DNA from: DATJPY01 sp035506135
Lineage (GTDB): Bacteria > Myxococcota_A > UBA9160 > PR03
Length of the DNA: 64,000 bases
Direction: 5' to 3'
Assembly: GCA_035506135.1 (NCBI GenBank)
Contig: DATJPY010000079.1
Coordinates: 1 to 64,000, forward strand
In this document: positions 8,779 to 18,740 of the stretch, piece after piece
How positions within the stretch are numbered: position 1 is the first letter of the stretch
Layout: each line of letters starts with the position of its first letter
Notes under the pieces: generated by a model
What the model saw: the letters and a program-made list of their open reading frames with translations, nothing else
What the model was told of the DNA's origin: nothing
Databases searched by the model: none
Made by a program: the position numbers and the translations under genes

Positions 8779-9813
8779 ATGAGCAAGTTCTGGGTCACTG
8801 CGAGCGCCCTGTCGCTCCTCTTCTTCGTGGCCCTCGGTCCCAACCGCGCGCAAGCGGGGCCGGCGTCCAACGGTCTCGTCATCGCCGACTTCAACGGGGA
8901 CGGATGGGACGACATCCTGTTCCGCGACACGACCGACGGCTTCGTCGGCTGGTGGTACCTGAACGGCACCAACGTCGGCACGGCGAACCCCGTCATCGTC
9001 GACGGGTTCGGCGTCCCGGATCCGGGGCCCGGTTTCACCCTCCTGGGCGCGGGCTACTTCAACAACGACAAGGACGCGGACGTCCTGTGGCTTGAGAACG
9101 CCACGGGCAACCTGATCATCTGGTTCATGGGTGACAAGATGATCAGCAGCGCCACGAACCTCGGGAACCCCGGTGCGGGTCTGACGGTCGCCGGCATCGG
9201 CGACATCGATCACAACGGCAACAGCGACATCATCTTCCGCCAGGGCGCCGGCGCCACCGCGACCGTAGCCGCGTGGCTGATCGAGAACGGCGCCGTCCTG
9301 AGCGGCACCTCGATCGGCACGATCGACTCGAACTGGGTCGTGACCGCGCTCGGCAACGTGGACAACGCCGGCGGCGACGACATCCTGTTCCGCAACACCA
9401 CCGACGGCTTCGTCGGCTGGTGGACGCTCGACGCGTCGAAGAGCCCGGTGATCCAGAACGGCGCCGGCGTTCCCGATCCGGGCGCGGACTTCACGATCAA
9501 GGGCTTCGCGGACGTCAACCAGGACAAGAAGGCGGACGTGATCTGGAAGCAAATCAGCACCAGCGACGTCGTCTACTGGCTGATGAACAGCGACCTCACG
9601 ATCGCCAGCGCGCCGAACATCGGCGCCGGGCCGGCGGGGTTCGACGTAGGCGGGATCGGCGACATCGACGGCAACGGAGCCGCGGACGTCCTCTTCCGCG
9701 ATTCGGGGACGGTCGCGACCTGGCTGATCAACAACGCAGCCTTCCTGAACGGCGCGTCGGTCGGCAGCATCCCCAGCCAGTGGGTGATCTCGAACCCGAA
9801 CGGCGGTCCGTAG
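8779..9813 (+). CDS. Secreted FG-GAP/VCBS-type repeat protein (predicted beta-propeller)
   Basis: A 344-residue exported protein. The chosen ATG at 8779 gives a clear signal peptide (hydrophobic VTASALSLLFFVAL, cleavage likely after AQA) and has GGGAGAG about nine bases upstream; an upstream in-frame codon at 8725 would bury the signal peptide. The mature part contains repeated calcium-binding-like loops: DFNGDGWDD, DIDHNGNSD, DVNQDKKAD, DIDGNGAAD, each followed by a DILFR/DVLFR strand, which is the FG-GAP/VCBS pattern. The first and second halves repeat each other (DGFVGWW occurs in both). It ends SNPNGGP with no PEP-CTERM or membrane anchor. Likely a surface or extracellular binding protein; ligand unknown. 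Confidence 0.85.
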   Translation: MSKFWVTASALSLLFFVALGPNRAQAGPASNGLVIADFNGDGWDDILFRDTTDGFVGWWYLNGTNVGTANPVIVDGFGVPDPGPGFTLLGAGYFNNDKDADVLWLENATGNLIIWFMGDKMISSATNLGNPGAGLTVAGIGDIDHNGNSDIIFRQGAGATATVAAWLIENGAVLSGTSIGTIDSNWVVTALGNVDNAGGDDILFRNTTDGFVGWWTLDASKSPVIQNGAGVPDPGADFTIKGFADVNQDKKADVIWKQISTSDVVYWLMNSDLTIASAPNIGAGPAGFDVGGIGDIDGNGAADVLFRDSGTVATWLINNAAFLNGASVGSIPSQWVISNPNGGP

Positions 9814-9832
9814 TAGGACCTCTTCTGGACAG

Positions 9833-9864
9833 GAGGGCCGCGTCGCGGAAGCGGCGCGGCCCTC
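9833..9864 (+). terminator. Hairpin after the FG-GAP gene
   Basis: Bases 9833-9846 and 9851-9864 form a 14-bp stem (one G-U pair) around the loop GGAA, 20 bases after the FG-GAP stop codon. Only a weak T-containing tail (GTTCGT) follows, so it is a plausible intrinsic terminator of the GC-rich type, or a 3'-end stabilising hairpin. Confidence 0.65.
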
Positions 9865-9949
9865 GTTCGTCCCGGGCCCCGTGCAGCGATCGAAGCCTGC
9901 CGGCGCCAGGCACGTCGGATCGGCTGCCTAGCGGGGGCTCAAGCGGCTG

Positions 9950-11557
9950 ATGGTCTCGAGCGGCGACTCACTTCCGGATCCGCTCTCCGACGCGGCCCGG
10001 ACGCCGGTGGACACCTGGCTGCCCGCCGCCGTCGCGGCCGTCACCGTGGCGCTGTTCGCGCTGGTATGGCGCGCGGCCGCGAGCTACCAGGCCCCGCCGC
10101 CAGCGGGGATCACCGAGACCGAGGAGTTCTTCTTCGCCCCGACGGGCGCGTCGCCCGAGCTGATCTTCGGGGCGGCCCTGTGGATGCTCGCGCGGCGCTG
10201 GCGCAGCCTGCGCGGCGCGATCGGAGCCAGCCCACGCCCCTACCTCGGCTCGCTCGTCCTCGCGCTCGGCGCCGCGCTCTGGCTCTGGGCGGTCTACGTC
10301 GGGCAGCTGATCCTGCAGATTCCGGCCCTCTCGCTCTTCCTCGTCGGGGGGGCCCTCGCCCTGGGCGGGACGACGGCAGCTCGCCGGGTCCTCACCCCCG
10401 CGCTGTTCCTGCTCCTGGCGTTTCCGATCCCGAGCGTCCTCCTGAATCGGATCATCTATCCGCTCCAGCTCTTCACCGCCTCCGCCGCGAGCGCAGCCCT
10501 GAATCTCGTCGGGATCGCGACGGAGACGTCCGCCGATCGGATCTATCGCGGATCGGCGGTCTTCGAGGTGATCGAGACCTGTAGCGGCCTCCGCATGTTC
10601 GAGACGCTGCTCATGAGCGCCGTGCTGTATGCCGAGCTCTTCAACACGAGCCGTCTGCGGACGGCCATCCTGGTGGCATCCGTCCCGTTCCTGAGCGTGC
10701 TCTGCAACGAGATCCGCGTGATCTCGATCGTGCTGAATCCCTATTCGCACTTCGCGGCGGTCCACTCGATCCAGGGCCTCGTGATGATCGTGGTCGGAGT
10801 CCTCCTGCTGGCAGGCGTCGACGCCCTCGCGGGCCGGCTGCTGGGGGAGCGCGAGTGGGAGCCTAGACCCCGGCGCGGACGCAGGTCCTCCGCGCCCTAT
10901 CGGCGCGGGGCGCTCGCCTTCGTCGCGGCGGTCGGGCTCGTTCTCGCCGGCTCGCGCGCGATCGTGCCGCTCTGGCGCGAGCCGGCCGCCACCGAGCCGT
11001 CGATCTCGCAGATGCCCGCCGCCGTCGACGGCTGGAACGCCCGAGGCGCAGACGCGCTGAAGCAGTTCCTCGGCTCGGTGCGGTTCGACGAGGCGATGCA
11101 CCGCCGCTACTGGCGCGGCGAGCAGCAGGTCGACCTGTTCGTCGGCACCGACCGCCGCCTCGATCCGTCTCGAAGCCTGCTCTCCACCAAGACGGCTCTC
11201 CCGGGGAGTGGCTACGGGATCCGCGAGCGCTGGCCGAGCGACGTGCTCGGGGCCGCCGGTCCGGCGGAGGGTCTGATCGTCTCCGACGGGAGCCAGGAGC
11301 TGCTCGTCTATCACTGGTACGTCGGCGTGGATTCGTTCGGGGATGAGCTCCTGCGCAGCACGCTCGCCCTCGATCGCGGTCCGCTGCGCCGGCCGGAGCG
11401 CGCGCTGGTGATCCGCGTCAGCACCCCGATCGAGCCGGGGTCGGGGGGACGCGAGGGCGCCGAGGCCCGCCTCGCGGCCTTCCTCTCGGCAGTCGACAAG
11501 CCCCTGCGCGCGCTCTACCCGGACGCCGCGTCGCCGCCGATCGCGAGCTCGAACTAG
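9950..11557 (+). CDS. Exosortase fused to an EpsI-type C-terminal domain
   Basis: A 535-residue multi-pass membrane protein. Residues about 20-300 contain eight or so hydrophobic helices and the exosortase catalytic set: Cys211 in VIETCSGLRMFE, Arg256 in CNEIRVIS and His272 in VHSIQG, in family order; FPIPSVLLNRIIYPLQ is also typical. Residues about 330-530 match the EpsI domain found fused to or beside exosortases (ISQMPAAVDGWNARG near its start). Exosortases cleave and anchor proteins with PEP-CTERM-like tails and are usually linked to exopolysaccharide genes, as here. No substrate with such a tail is encoded in this window. ATG 9950 is the only good start; its ribosome site is weak. Confidence 0.9.
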   Translation: MVSSGDSLPDPLSDAARTPVDTWLPAAVAAVTVALFALVWRAAASYQAPPPAGITETEEFFFAPTGASPELIFGAALWMLARRWRSLRGAIGASPRPYLGSLVLALGAALWLWAVYVGQLILQIPALSLFLVGGALALGGTTAARRVLTPALFLLLAFPIPSVLLNRIIYPLQLFTASAASAALNLVGIATETSADRIYRGSAVFEVIETCSGLRMFETLLMSAVLYAELFNTSRLRTAILVASVPFLSVLCNEIRVISIVLNPYSHFAAVHSIQGLVMIVVGVLLLAGVDALAGRLLGEREWEPRPRRGRRSSAPYRRGALAFVAAVGLVLAGSRAIVPLWREPAATEPSISQMPAAVDGWNARGADALKQFLGSVRFDEAMHRRYWRGEQQVDLFVGTDRRLDPSRSLLSTKTALPGSGYGIRERWPSDVLGAAGPAEGLIVSDGSQELLVYHWYVGVDSFGDELLRSTLALDRGPLRRPERALVIRVSTPIEPGSGGREGAEARLAAFLSAVDKPLRALYPDAASPPIASSN

Positions 11558-11588
11558 GCGGCAGCTCGATCGAGGCGGATGCGGCCTC

Positions 11589-13979
<2,391 letters not shown>

Positions 13980-14099
13980 ACGACCCCCGGAGGTTCGATC
14001 GCGCAACCGTAAGCGCGGCGGGGGACCGGTCAAGGCGGTCGGTACGGAACGCTCAGGGGCGTTTCGGGGCTCGCGGGGTCATCGGGAAGGGGTGGGACG

Positions 14100-14186
14100 T
14101 GGTGCCCGGGACTGGATTCGAACCAGCACGAGGTTGCCCCCACTAGCTCCTGAGGCTAGCGCGTCTACCAATTCCGCCACCCGGGC
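14100..14186 (-). tRNA. tRNA-Leu (anticodon CAG)
   Basis: On the minus strand the molecule runs from 14186 (GCCCGGG acceptor arm) to 14100, with CCA encoded at 14102-14100. The D-arm reads TGGCGGAATTGGTAGACGC, typical of leucine tRNAs. The anticodon loop CTCAGGA presents CAG for CUG codons, a long class II variable arm follows, and the T-loop is TTCGAAT. CUG should be the dominant leucine codon in a genome this GC-rich. Confidence 0.97.
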
Positions 14187-14249
14187 GATGGGCCGCGGGA
14201 ACCTAGGGCGAGGCCAGGGGAGCGTCAACGCGGCTACCCTCCGCCGCTC

Positions 14250-16448
14250 ATGCCGATCGAGCCCGAGAGCGTGGTGCGCGCCCTCGACCGCCGCCATCGC
14301 CCGCTGCTGACTCCCCAGGCGCTGCTCCGCGAGCTCGGCGGCAGCGGGCGCGAGCGACGCATGCTCGCGTCCATCCTTCGCCGCCTGGTCGGCGAGGGAC
14401 GCGTCGAGCGCGTGCGCGGTCGCTACCGCATCGCGCGCGGCGACGGCTTGTTCGAGGGCGTCTTCGAGCGCGGCGCCGGTGGTGCGCCGCTCGTCTTCGA
14501 CGACTCCGGCGCAGCGTGGTCGGTGGCCGATCCGGGAGGTGTCGCCGCCGGCGAGCGCGTGCTGGTCGAGCCGATCGAGGGAGGGGCGGCGGGCGCGGAG
14601 CCGCGGGGCGAGGTGGCTCGCGTGGTCGGCGGCCCGCGCGCGGAGTGGATCGGGATCCTCGGCACGGCGGGTCGGGCCGGCGTGCTTCGACCGTATCGCG
14701 ACGAGGGCTACTGGGAGCTCACCGTGCCGCGCACAGCCTGGCGCGGCGCGCGGCCGGGCGACGTCGTCGTGGCCGTGCTCCAGGGCGGCGCGCGGCGCGG
14801 CGAGATCGAGGGCAGGCGGTCGTCATCGCGCGCGCCGCGGGGCCGGCGCGACCGCCGGACGCCGCGCGCCGAGCCCGCGACTGCGCGCGTGCTCGAGGTG
14901 CTCGGCCCACCGGGACATCCCGAGGCGGACTTCCGCGCGATCGCGTGGCACCACCGCCTGCCCGTCGAGTTCCCGCGCGCCGCGCTCGCCGAGGCCGACG
15001 CCTTCGCGGCGTCGCTCGAGCCGGCCGATCTCGCGGGACGGCTCGACCTGCGCGCGCATCCGTTCGTCACGATCGACCCGGCGAGCGCGCGCGACCACGA
15101 CGACGCCGTCTTCGTCGAGGTGGCCCCGCGCGGCGGCTTTCGGCTGTGGGTCGCGATCGCGGACGTGTCGCACTACGTCCCGGAGGACTCGGCGCTCGAC
15201 CTCGAGGCGCGCCGGCGCGGCAACAGCGTCTACTTCCCGGACCGCGCGATCCCGATGCTGCCCGAGCGGCTCTCCGGCGAGCTGTGCTCGCTGCGGCCGG
15301 AGGTCGATCGGCTCGCGCTCGCCGTCGAGCTCGAGGTTGCCCGCGACGGCGCAGTGCGCCGCGCCCAGTTCCACGAGGCCGTGATCCGCAGCCGCGCGCG
15401 GCTCGTCTACGAGCGGGCGGCCGCGGCGATGGAGGGCGGGGCGCCCGGGGTCGACCCCGACCGCGAGGTGCGCGAGAACCTGGCGAAGCTCGCCGACCTC
15501 GCGCGGGTCCTCATGCAGCGGCGCTTCGCGGCCGGGGCGATCGACTTCGACCTCCCGACGGCGGAGATCGTGCTCGGCGACGCCGGCCATCCCACCGACA
15601 TCGTGGAGGCGCCGCGCACCATCGCCCATCGCGCGATCGAGGAGGCGATGCTGGCTGCGAACCGGGCCGTCGCCGAGCACCTGGTCGCGGCACAGGTGCC
15701 CGCGCTCTTCCGGGTCCACGAGCCGCCGCTCCCCGCACAGCTCGAGGCGCTGCGCGAGCTGCTCGAGTCGTTCGATCTGCTCGATCCTTCGGACGCCGAG
15801 CTCGGCCCGAGCGAGATCGCGCGCGCGATCCAGCGCGCCGAGGGGCGCCCCGAGGAGCGCCTCGTCAACCTGGTGGCGCTGCGCTCGCTCCGCCAGGCAC
15901 GCTATAGCGAGCGGAACCTCGGGCACTTTGCGCTCGTCTTCGACGCCTACCTGCACTTCACCTCGCCGATCCGCCGCTACGCCGACCTGGTGGTGCATCG
16001 AGCGCTTCGCGACCTCCTCCAGGACACGCCTGCCTCGCGCGCCCGTGCGCAGCGCCGCGGGGACCGGCTGGCCGGGCTGGCCGCGCGCGTCTCCTGGTGC
16101 GAGCGCGTGGCCATGGAGGCCGAGCGCGAGGCGGTCGACGTGAAGAAGTGCGTCTTCCTGCGCGACCGCGTCGGCGAGCACTTCCCGGGCAGCGTGTCGC
16201 GCGTGGCACGCCACGGCGTCTACGTGGCGCTCGACCCGTTCTTCGTCGAGGGCCTGGTGCACGTGCGGCGGCTTCCCGGCGTCTGGCAGCTCGACGAGCG
16301 CAGCTTCTCGCTGGTGGCGCGCGGTGGGCGCGGGCGGCTGCGCCTCGGCGATCGCGTCGAGATCCGCGTCGCACAGGTCGACGTCGCGCGCGGATGGATC
16401 GACTTCGAGCTGGTGGAGCGAAGCGCGCGGGAGCGGTCGCGGAGCTAG
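14250..16448 (+). CDS. rnr: Ribonuclease R (RNB-family 3'-5' exoribonuclease)
   Basis: A 732-residue processive 3'-5' exoribonuclease that degrades structured RNA. An N-terminal winged-helix-like segment (ALLRELGGSGRERRMLASIL) is followed by cold-shock-like OB folds, the RNB catalytic domain from about residue 245 (HPFVTIDPASARDHDDAVFV supplies the metal-binding aspartates) and a C-terminal S1 domain (VARHGVYVALDPFFVEGLVH). The order and length fit RNase R rather than RNase II. A stretch of basic and serine residues near 190-215 is probably a flexible linker. Its TAG stop shares the palindrome CTAG with the stop of the convergent DegT gene. Confidence 0.95.
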   Translation: MPIEPESVVRALDRRHRPLLTPQALLRELGGSGRERRMLASILRRLVGEGRVERVRGRYRIARGDGLFEGVFERGAGGAPLVFDDSGAAWSVADPGGVAAGERVLVEPIEGGAAGAEPRGEVARVVGGPRAEWIGILGTAGRAGVLRPYRDEGYWELTVPRTAWRGARPGDVVVAVLQGGARRGEIEGRRSSSRAPRGRRDRRTPRAEPATARVLEVLGPPGHPEADFRAIAWHHRLPVEFPRAALAEADAFAASLEPADLAGRLDLRAHPFVTIDPASARDHDDAVFVEVAPRGGFRLWVAIADVSHYVPEDSALDLEARRRGNSVYFPDRAIPMLPERLSGELCSLRPEVDRLALAVELEVARDGAVRRAQFHEAVIRSRARLVYERAAAAMEGGAPGVDPDREVRENLAKLADLARVLMQRRFAAGAIDFDLPTAEIVLGDAGHPTDIVEAPRTIAHRAIEEAMLAANRAVAEHLVAAQVPALFRVHEPPLPAQLEALRELLESFDLLDPSDAELGPSEIARAIQRAEGRPEERLVNLVALRSLRQARYSERNLGHFALVFDAYLHFTSPIRRYADLVVHRALRDLLQDTPASRARAQRRGDRLAGLAARVSWCERVAMEAEREAVDVKKCVFLRDRVGEHFPGSVSRVARHGVYVALDPFFVEGLVHVRRLPGVWQLDERSFSLVARGGRGRLRLGDRVEIRVAQVDVARGWIDFELVERSARERSRS

Positions 16449-17614
16449 CTCGACCCCTCGAGGAACTCCACCACGCGCGCGATCACGTGCTGCTGCTGCT
16501 CCTCGCGGATCTCCGCGAAGATCGGGATCGCGAGCGTCTCGCGGGCGGCGCGCTCCGTCTCGGGCAGGTCGCCCTCCCGGTAGCCCAGCGCCGCGAAGCA
16601 CGGCTGCTGGTGAAGGCCGAGCGGGTAGTACACCTCGCTGTCGATGCCGCGCTCGGCGAGGTGGCGGCGCAGCGCCTCGCGGCGCTCGCCGGGAACGCGC
16701 AGCACGTACTGGTGGTACACGTGCACGGCCGGCTCGCGCGGCGCGGCCGGGAAGCGGAGCGGGAGCCCTCCCGCCGCGAGCGGGATCGAGGTCGGCCGTC
16801 CGCCCGCCTTCGCGAAGGCTTCGTCGTAGCGGCGCGCCGCCAGGCGCCGCGCGGCCGTCCAGGCGTCGAGGTGCCGCAGCTTCACCCGCAGCACCGCCGC
16901 CTGGAGGGCGTCCAGGCGCGAGTTCATGCCGACCTCGACGTGGTGGTAGCGACGGCTCGCGCCGTGCACGCGCAGCCGCGCGACGTGGTCCGCGAGCGCC
17001 TCGTCGTCGGTGGCAATCAGGCCTCCCTCGCCGGCGCCGCCCAGGTTCTTGCTCGGATAGAAGCTGAAGCAGGCGACGCGCCCGCGCGCGCCGATGCGGC
17101 GGCCGCCGGTGTCGCGGGCGCCGATCGCCTGCGCGGCGTCCTCGATCAGGGGCACGCCGAGCTCGGCCGCGAGCGCCAGCAGCGCATCGAGGTCGGCGGC
17201 GCGACCGTAGAGATGGACGGGCAGGATGGCGCGCAGCCGCGAGCAGCGCGCGGCGGCGCGGCGCGCCGCCGCCGGGTCGAGCGAGCAGCCCGCGGCCTCG
17301 ATGTCGGCGAAGACGGGCGTGGCGCCGAGCCGCGCGATCGAGCCCCCGGTGGCGAAGAAGGTGAAGGCGGGGCAGAGCACCTGGTCGCCGGGCCCGACGC
17401 CGAGGGCCTGGAGCGCGAGCAGCAGCGCGTCCGATCCGGACTTGCAGCCGACCGCGCGACGCGCCTCGCAGTAGGACGCCAGCTCGCGCTCGAGCGACTC
17501 GACCTCCTCGCCGAGCACGAAGGCCTGGCGCTCGAAGACGCGATCGACGGCGGCGCGCAGCTCGCCGCGGATCTCCGCGTACTGCGCGCGCAGATCGAGG
17601 GCGGGGACCCTCAA
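16445..17614 (-). CDS. DegT/DnrJ/EryC1-family sugar aminotransferase
   Basis: A 389-residue PLP enzyme that would transfer an amino group to a keto sugar nucleotide to make an amino sugar for surface glycans. VPALDLRAQYAEIR at the start, CKSGSDALLLALQALG (cofactor phosphate site), LIEDAAQAIGA (PLP-contacting Asp) and FSFYPSKNLGG (Schiff-base Lys near residue 190) are the family landmarks. The start is TTG 17614, overlapping the upstream glycosyltransferase stop as TTGA, which gives the standard N-terminus; I see no better start. The pairing with a glycosyltransferase suggests they act on one sugar. The substrate cannot be predicted. Confidence 0.93.
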   Translation of the reverse strand: MRVPALDLRAQYAEIRGELRAAVDRVFERQAFVLGEEVESLERELASYCEARRAVGCKSGSDALLLALQALGVGPGDQVLCPAFTFFATGGSIARLGATPVFADIEAAGCSLDPAAARRAAARCSRLRAILPVHLYGRAADLDALLALAAELGVPLIEDAAQAIGARDTGGRRIGARGRVACFSFYPSKNLGGAGEGGLIATDDEALADHVARLRVHGASRRYHHVEVGMNSRLDALQAAVLRVKLRHLDAWTAARRLAARRYDEAFAKAGGRPTSIPLAAGGLPLRFPAAPREPAVHVYHQYVLRVPGERREALRRHLAERGIDSEVYYPLGLHQQPCFAALGYREGDLPETERAARETLAIPIFAEIREEQQQHVIARVVEFLEGSS

Positions 17615-18738
17615 CGCGCGTCGTCCCCGAGCAGCGCGTGGACCTCGCGCCGCATCTCCTCGACGAAGCGCGGCGTCGAGAAGCGCTCGGCGTGGCTCCG
17701 GATCAGCTTCGGATCGAAGAATCCCTCCGCCGCCTCGAAGCGATGGATGGCGCGCACCAGATCGTCGCCGGTCTGCGCGTCGAACCAGACGCCGGTGGCG
17801 CGCGCGGCGGTGTCGGGTGCGCCGGCGAGCGGGAGCACCGTCTCGGTGGCCCCGCCGCGGCCGTACGCGATCACCGGTCGCCCGCTGGCCTGGGCCTCGA
17901 GCGCACACAGGCCGAAGTCCTCCTCCTGCGGGTACAGGAGCGCGCGGCAGCGCGCGTACAGGTCCGCGAGCTCCGCGTCCGGAATGCGGCCGGTGAACTC
18001 GATCGAGCGCGCGGCGCGGCGCTTGAGCATGGACTGCCGCGGACCTTCGCCGATCACCACCAGCCGCCGCCCGAGGCGCCCGAGCGTCTCGATCGCGAGA
18101 TCCTCGCGCTTGTAGGGCACGAACGCCCCGACCAGCAGATAGAAGTCCTCGGGCGGTCGCCCGCTCGGGTGGAACCGCTCGGTGTCGATGGGCGGATAGA
18201 GGACCGCCGCGTCGCGACCGTAGTGGCGCCGGACGCGCTCCGCGACGGCGCGCGAGATGGCGAGGAAACGGGTCACCTGCTCGGGTCGGCTCGAGCGGAG
18301 GTCGAAGTGCCGGAGCGCGGCGACGAGCGGCGTCGCGAGCGCACGCCGGGGGCCCCGCCCCAGGTACACGTCGATCTGATCCCAGACGTAGCGCATCGGG
18401 GTCAGGCAGTAGCAGAGGTGCGGAATTCCCGGGCCCACGCGCACCGCCTTGGCTACCGCGTGCGAGACCGACACGACGAGGTCGCAGCCTTCGACCCGGA
18501 GCCTGCGCGCCGCCCACGGGTGGAGCGGCAGGAGCTTCCGGTAGTGGCGTCCGGAGCCCGGGATTCCGTCGAGGGCGCTGGCGTGGATGCGCAGCGCGTC
18601 GATGCGCGGGGTGGTGGCGCCCGGCACGTGGAAGAGGGTGTAGAGGTCGGCGTCGGGCCAGAGGCCCGCGAGCACGTCGAGCACGCGTTCCCCGCCGCGC
18701 AGACCCGTCAGCCAGTCGTGGACCAACGCGACGCGCAC
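17611..18738 (-). CDS. GT4 glycosyltransferase
   Basis: A 375-residue GT-B enzyme. From GTG 18738 it reads MRVALVHDWLTGLRGGERVL, the usual glycine-rich acceptor-side loop; HLCYCLTPMRYVWDQ is characteristic of a mannosyltransferase-like subgroup, and EEDFGLCALEAQASG provides the E-x7-E pair. It starts two bases after the ABC-F stop and is coupled to the aminotransferase by TTGA. Together with DegT it forms a small sugar-assembly unit away from the main polysaccharide locus. The sugar is not deducible; the mannosyltransferase resemblance is only a hint. Confidence 0.9.
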   Translation of the reverse strand: MRVALVHDWLTGLRGGERVLDVLAGLWPDADLYTLFHVPGATTPRIDALRIHASALDGIPGSGRHYRKLLPLHPWAARRLRVEGCDLVVSVSHAVAKAVRVGPGIPHLCYCLTPMRYVWDQIDVYLGRGPRRALATPLVAALRHFDLRSSRPEQVTRFLAISRAVAERVRRHYGRDAAVLYPPIDTERFHPSGRPPEDFYLLVGAFVPYKREDLAIETLGRLGRRLVVIGEGPRQSMLKRRAARSIEFTGRIPDAELADLYARCRALLYPQEEDFGLCALEAQASGRPVIAYGRGGATETVLPLAGAPDTAARATGVWFDAQTGDDLVRAIHRFEAAEGFFDPKLIRSHAERFSTPRFVEEMRREVHALLGDDAR

Positions 18739-18740
18739 GG

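Noticed and set aside
14033..14033. Upstream TTG as the Lon start
   Set aside because: It adds 18 low-complexity residues not typical of Lon; GTG 13979 gives the normal N-terminus.
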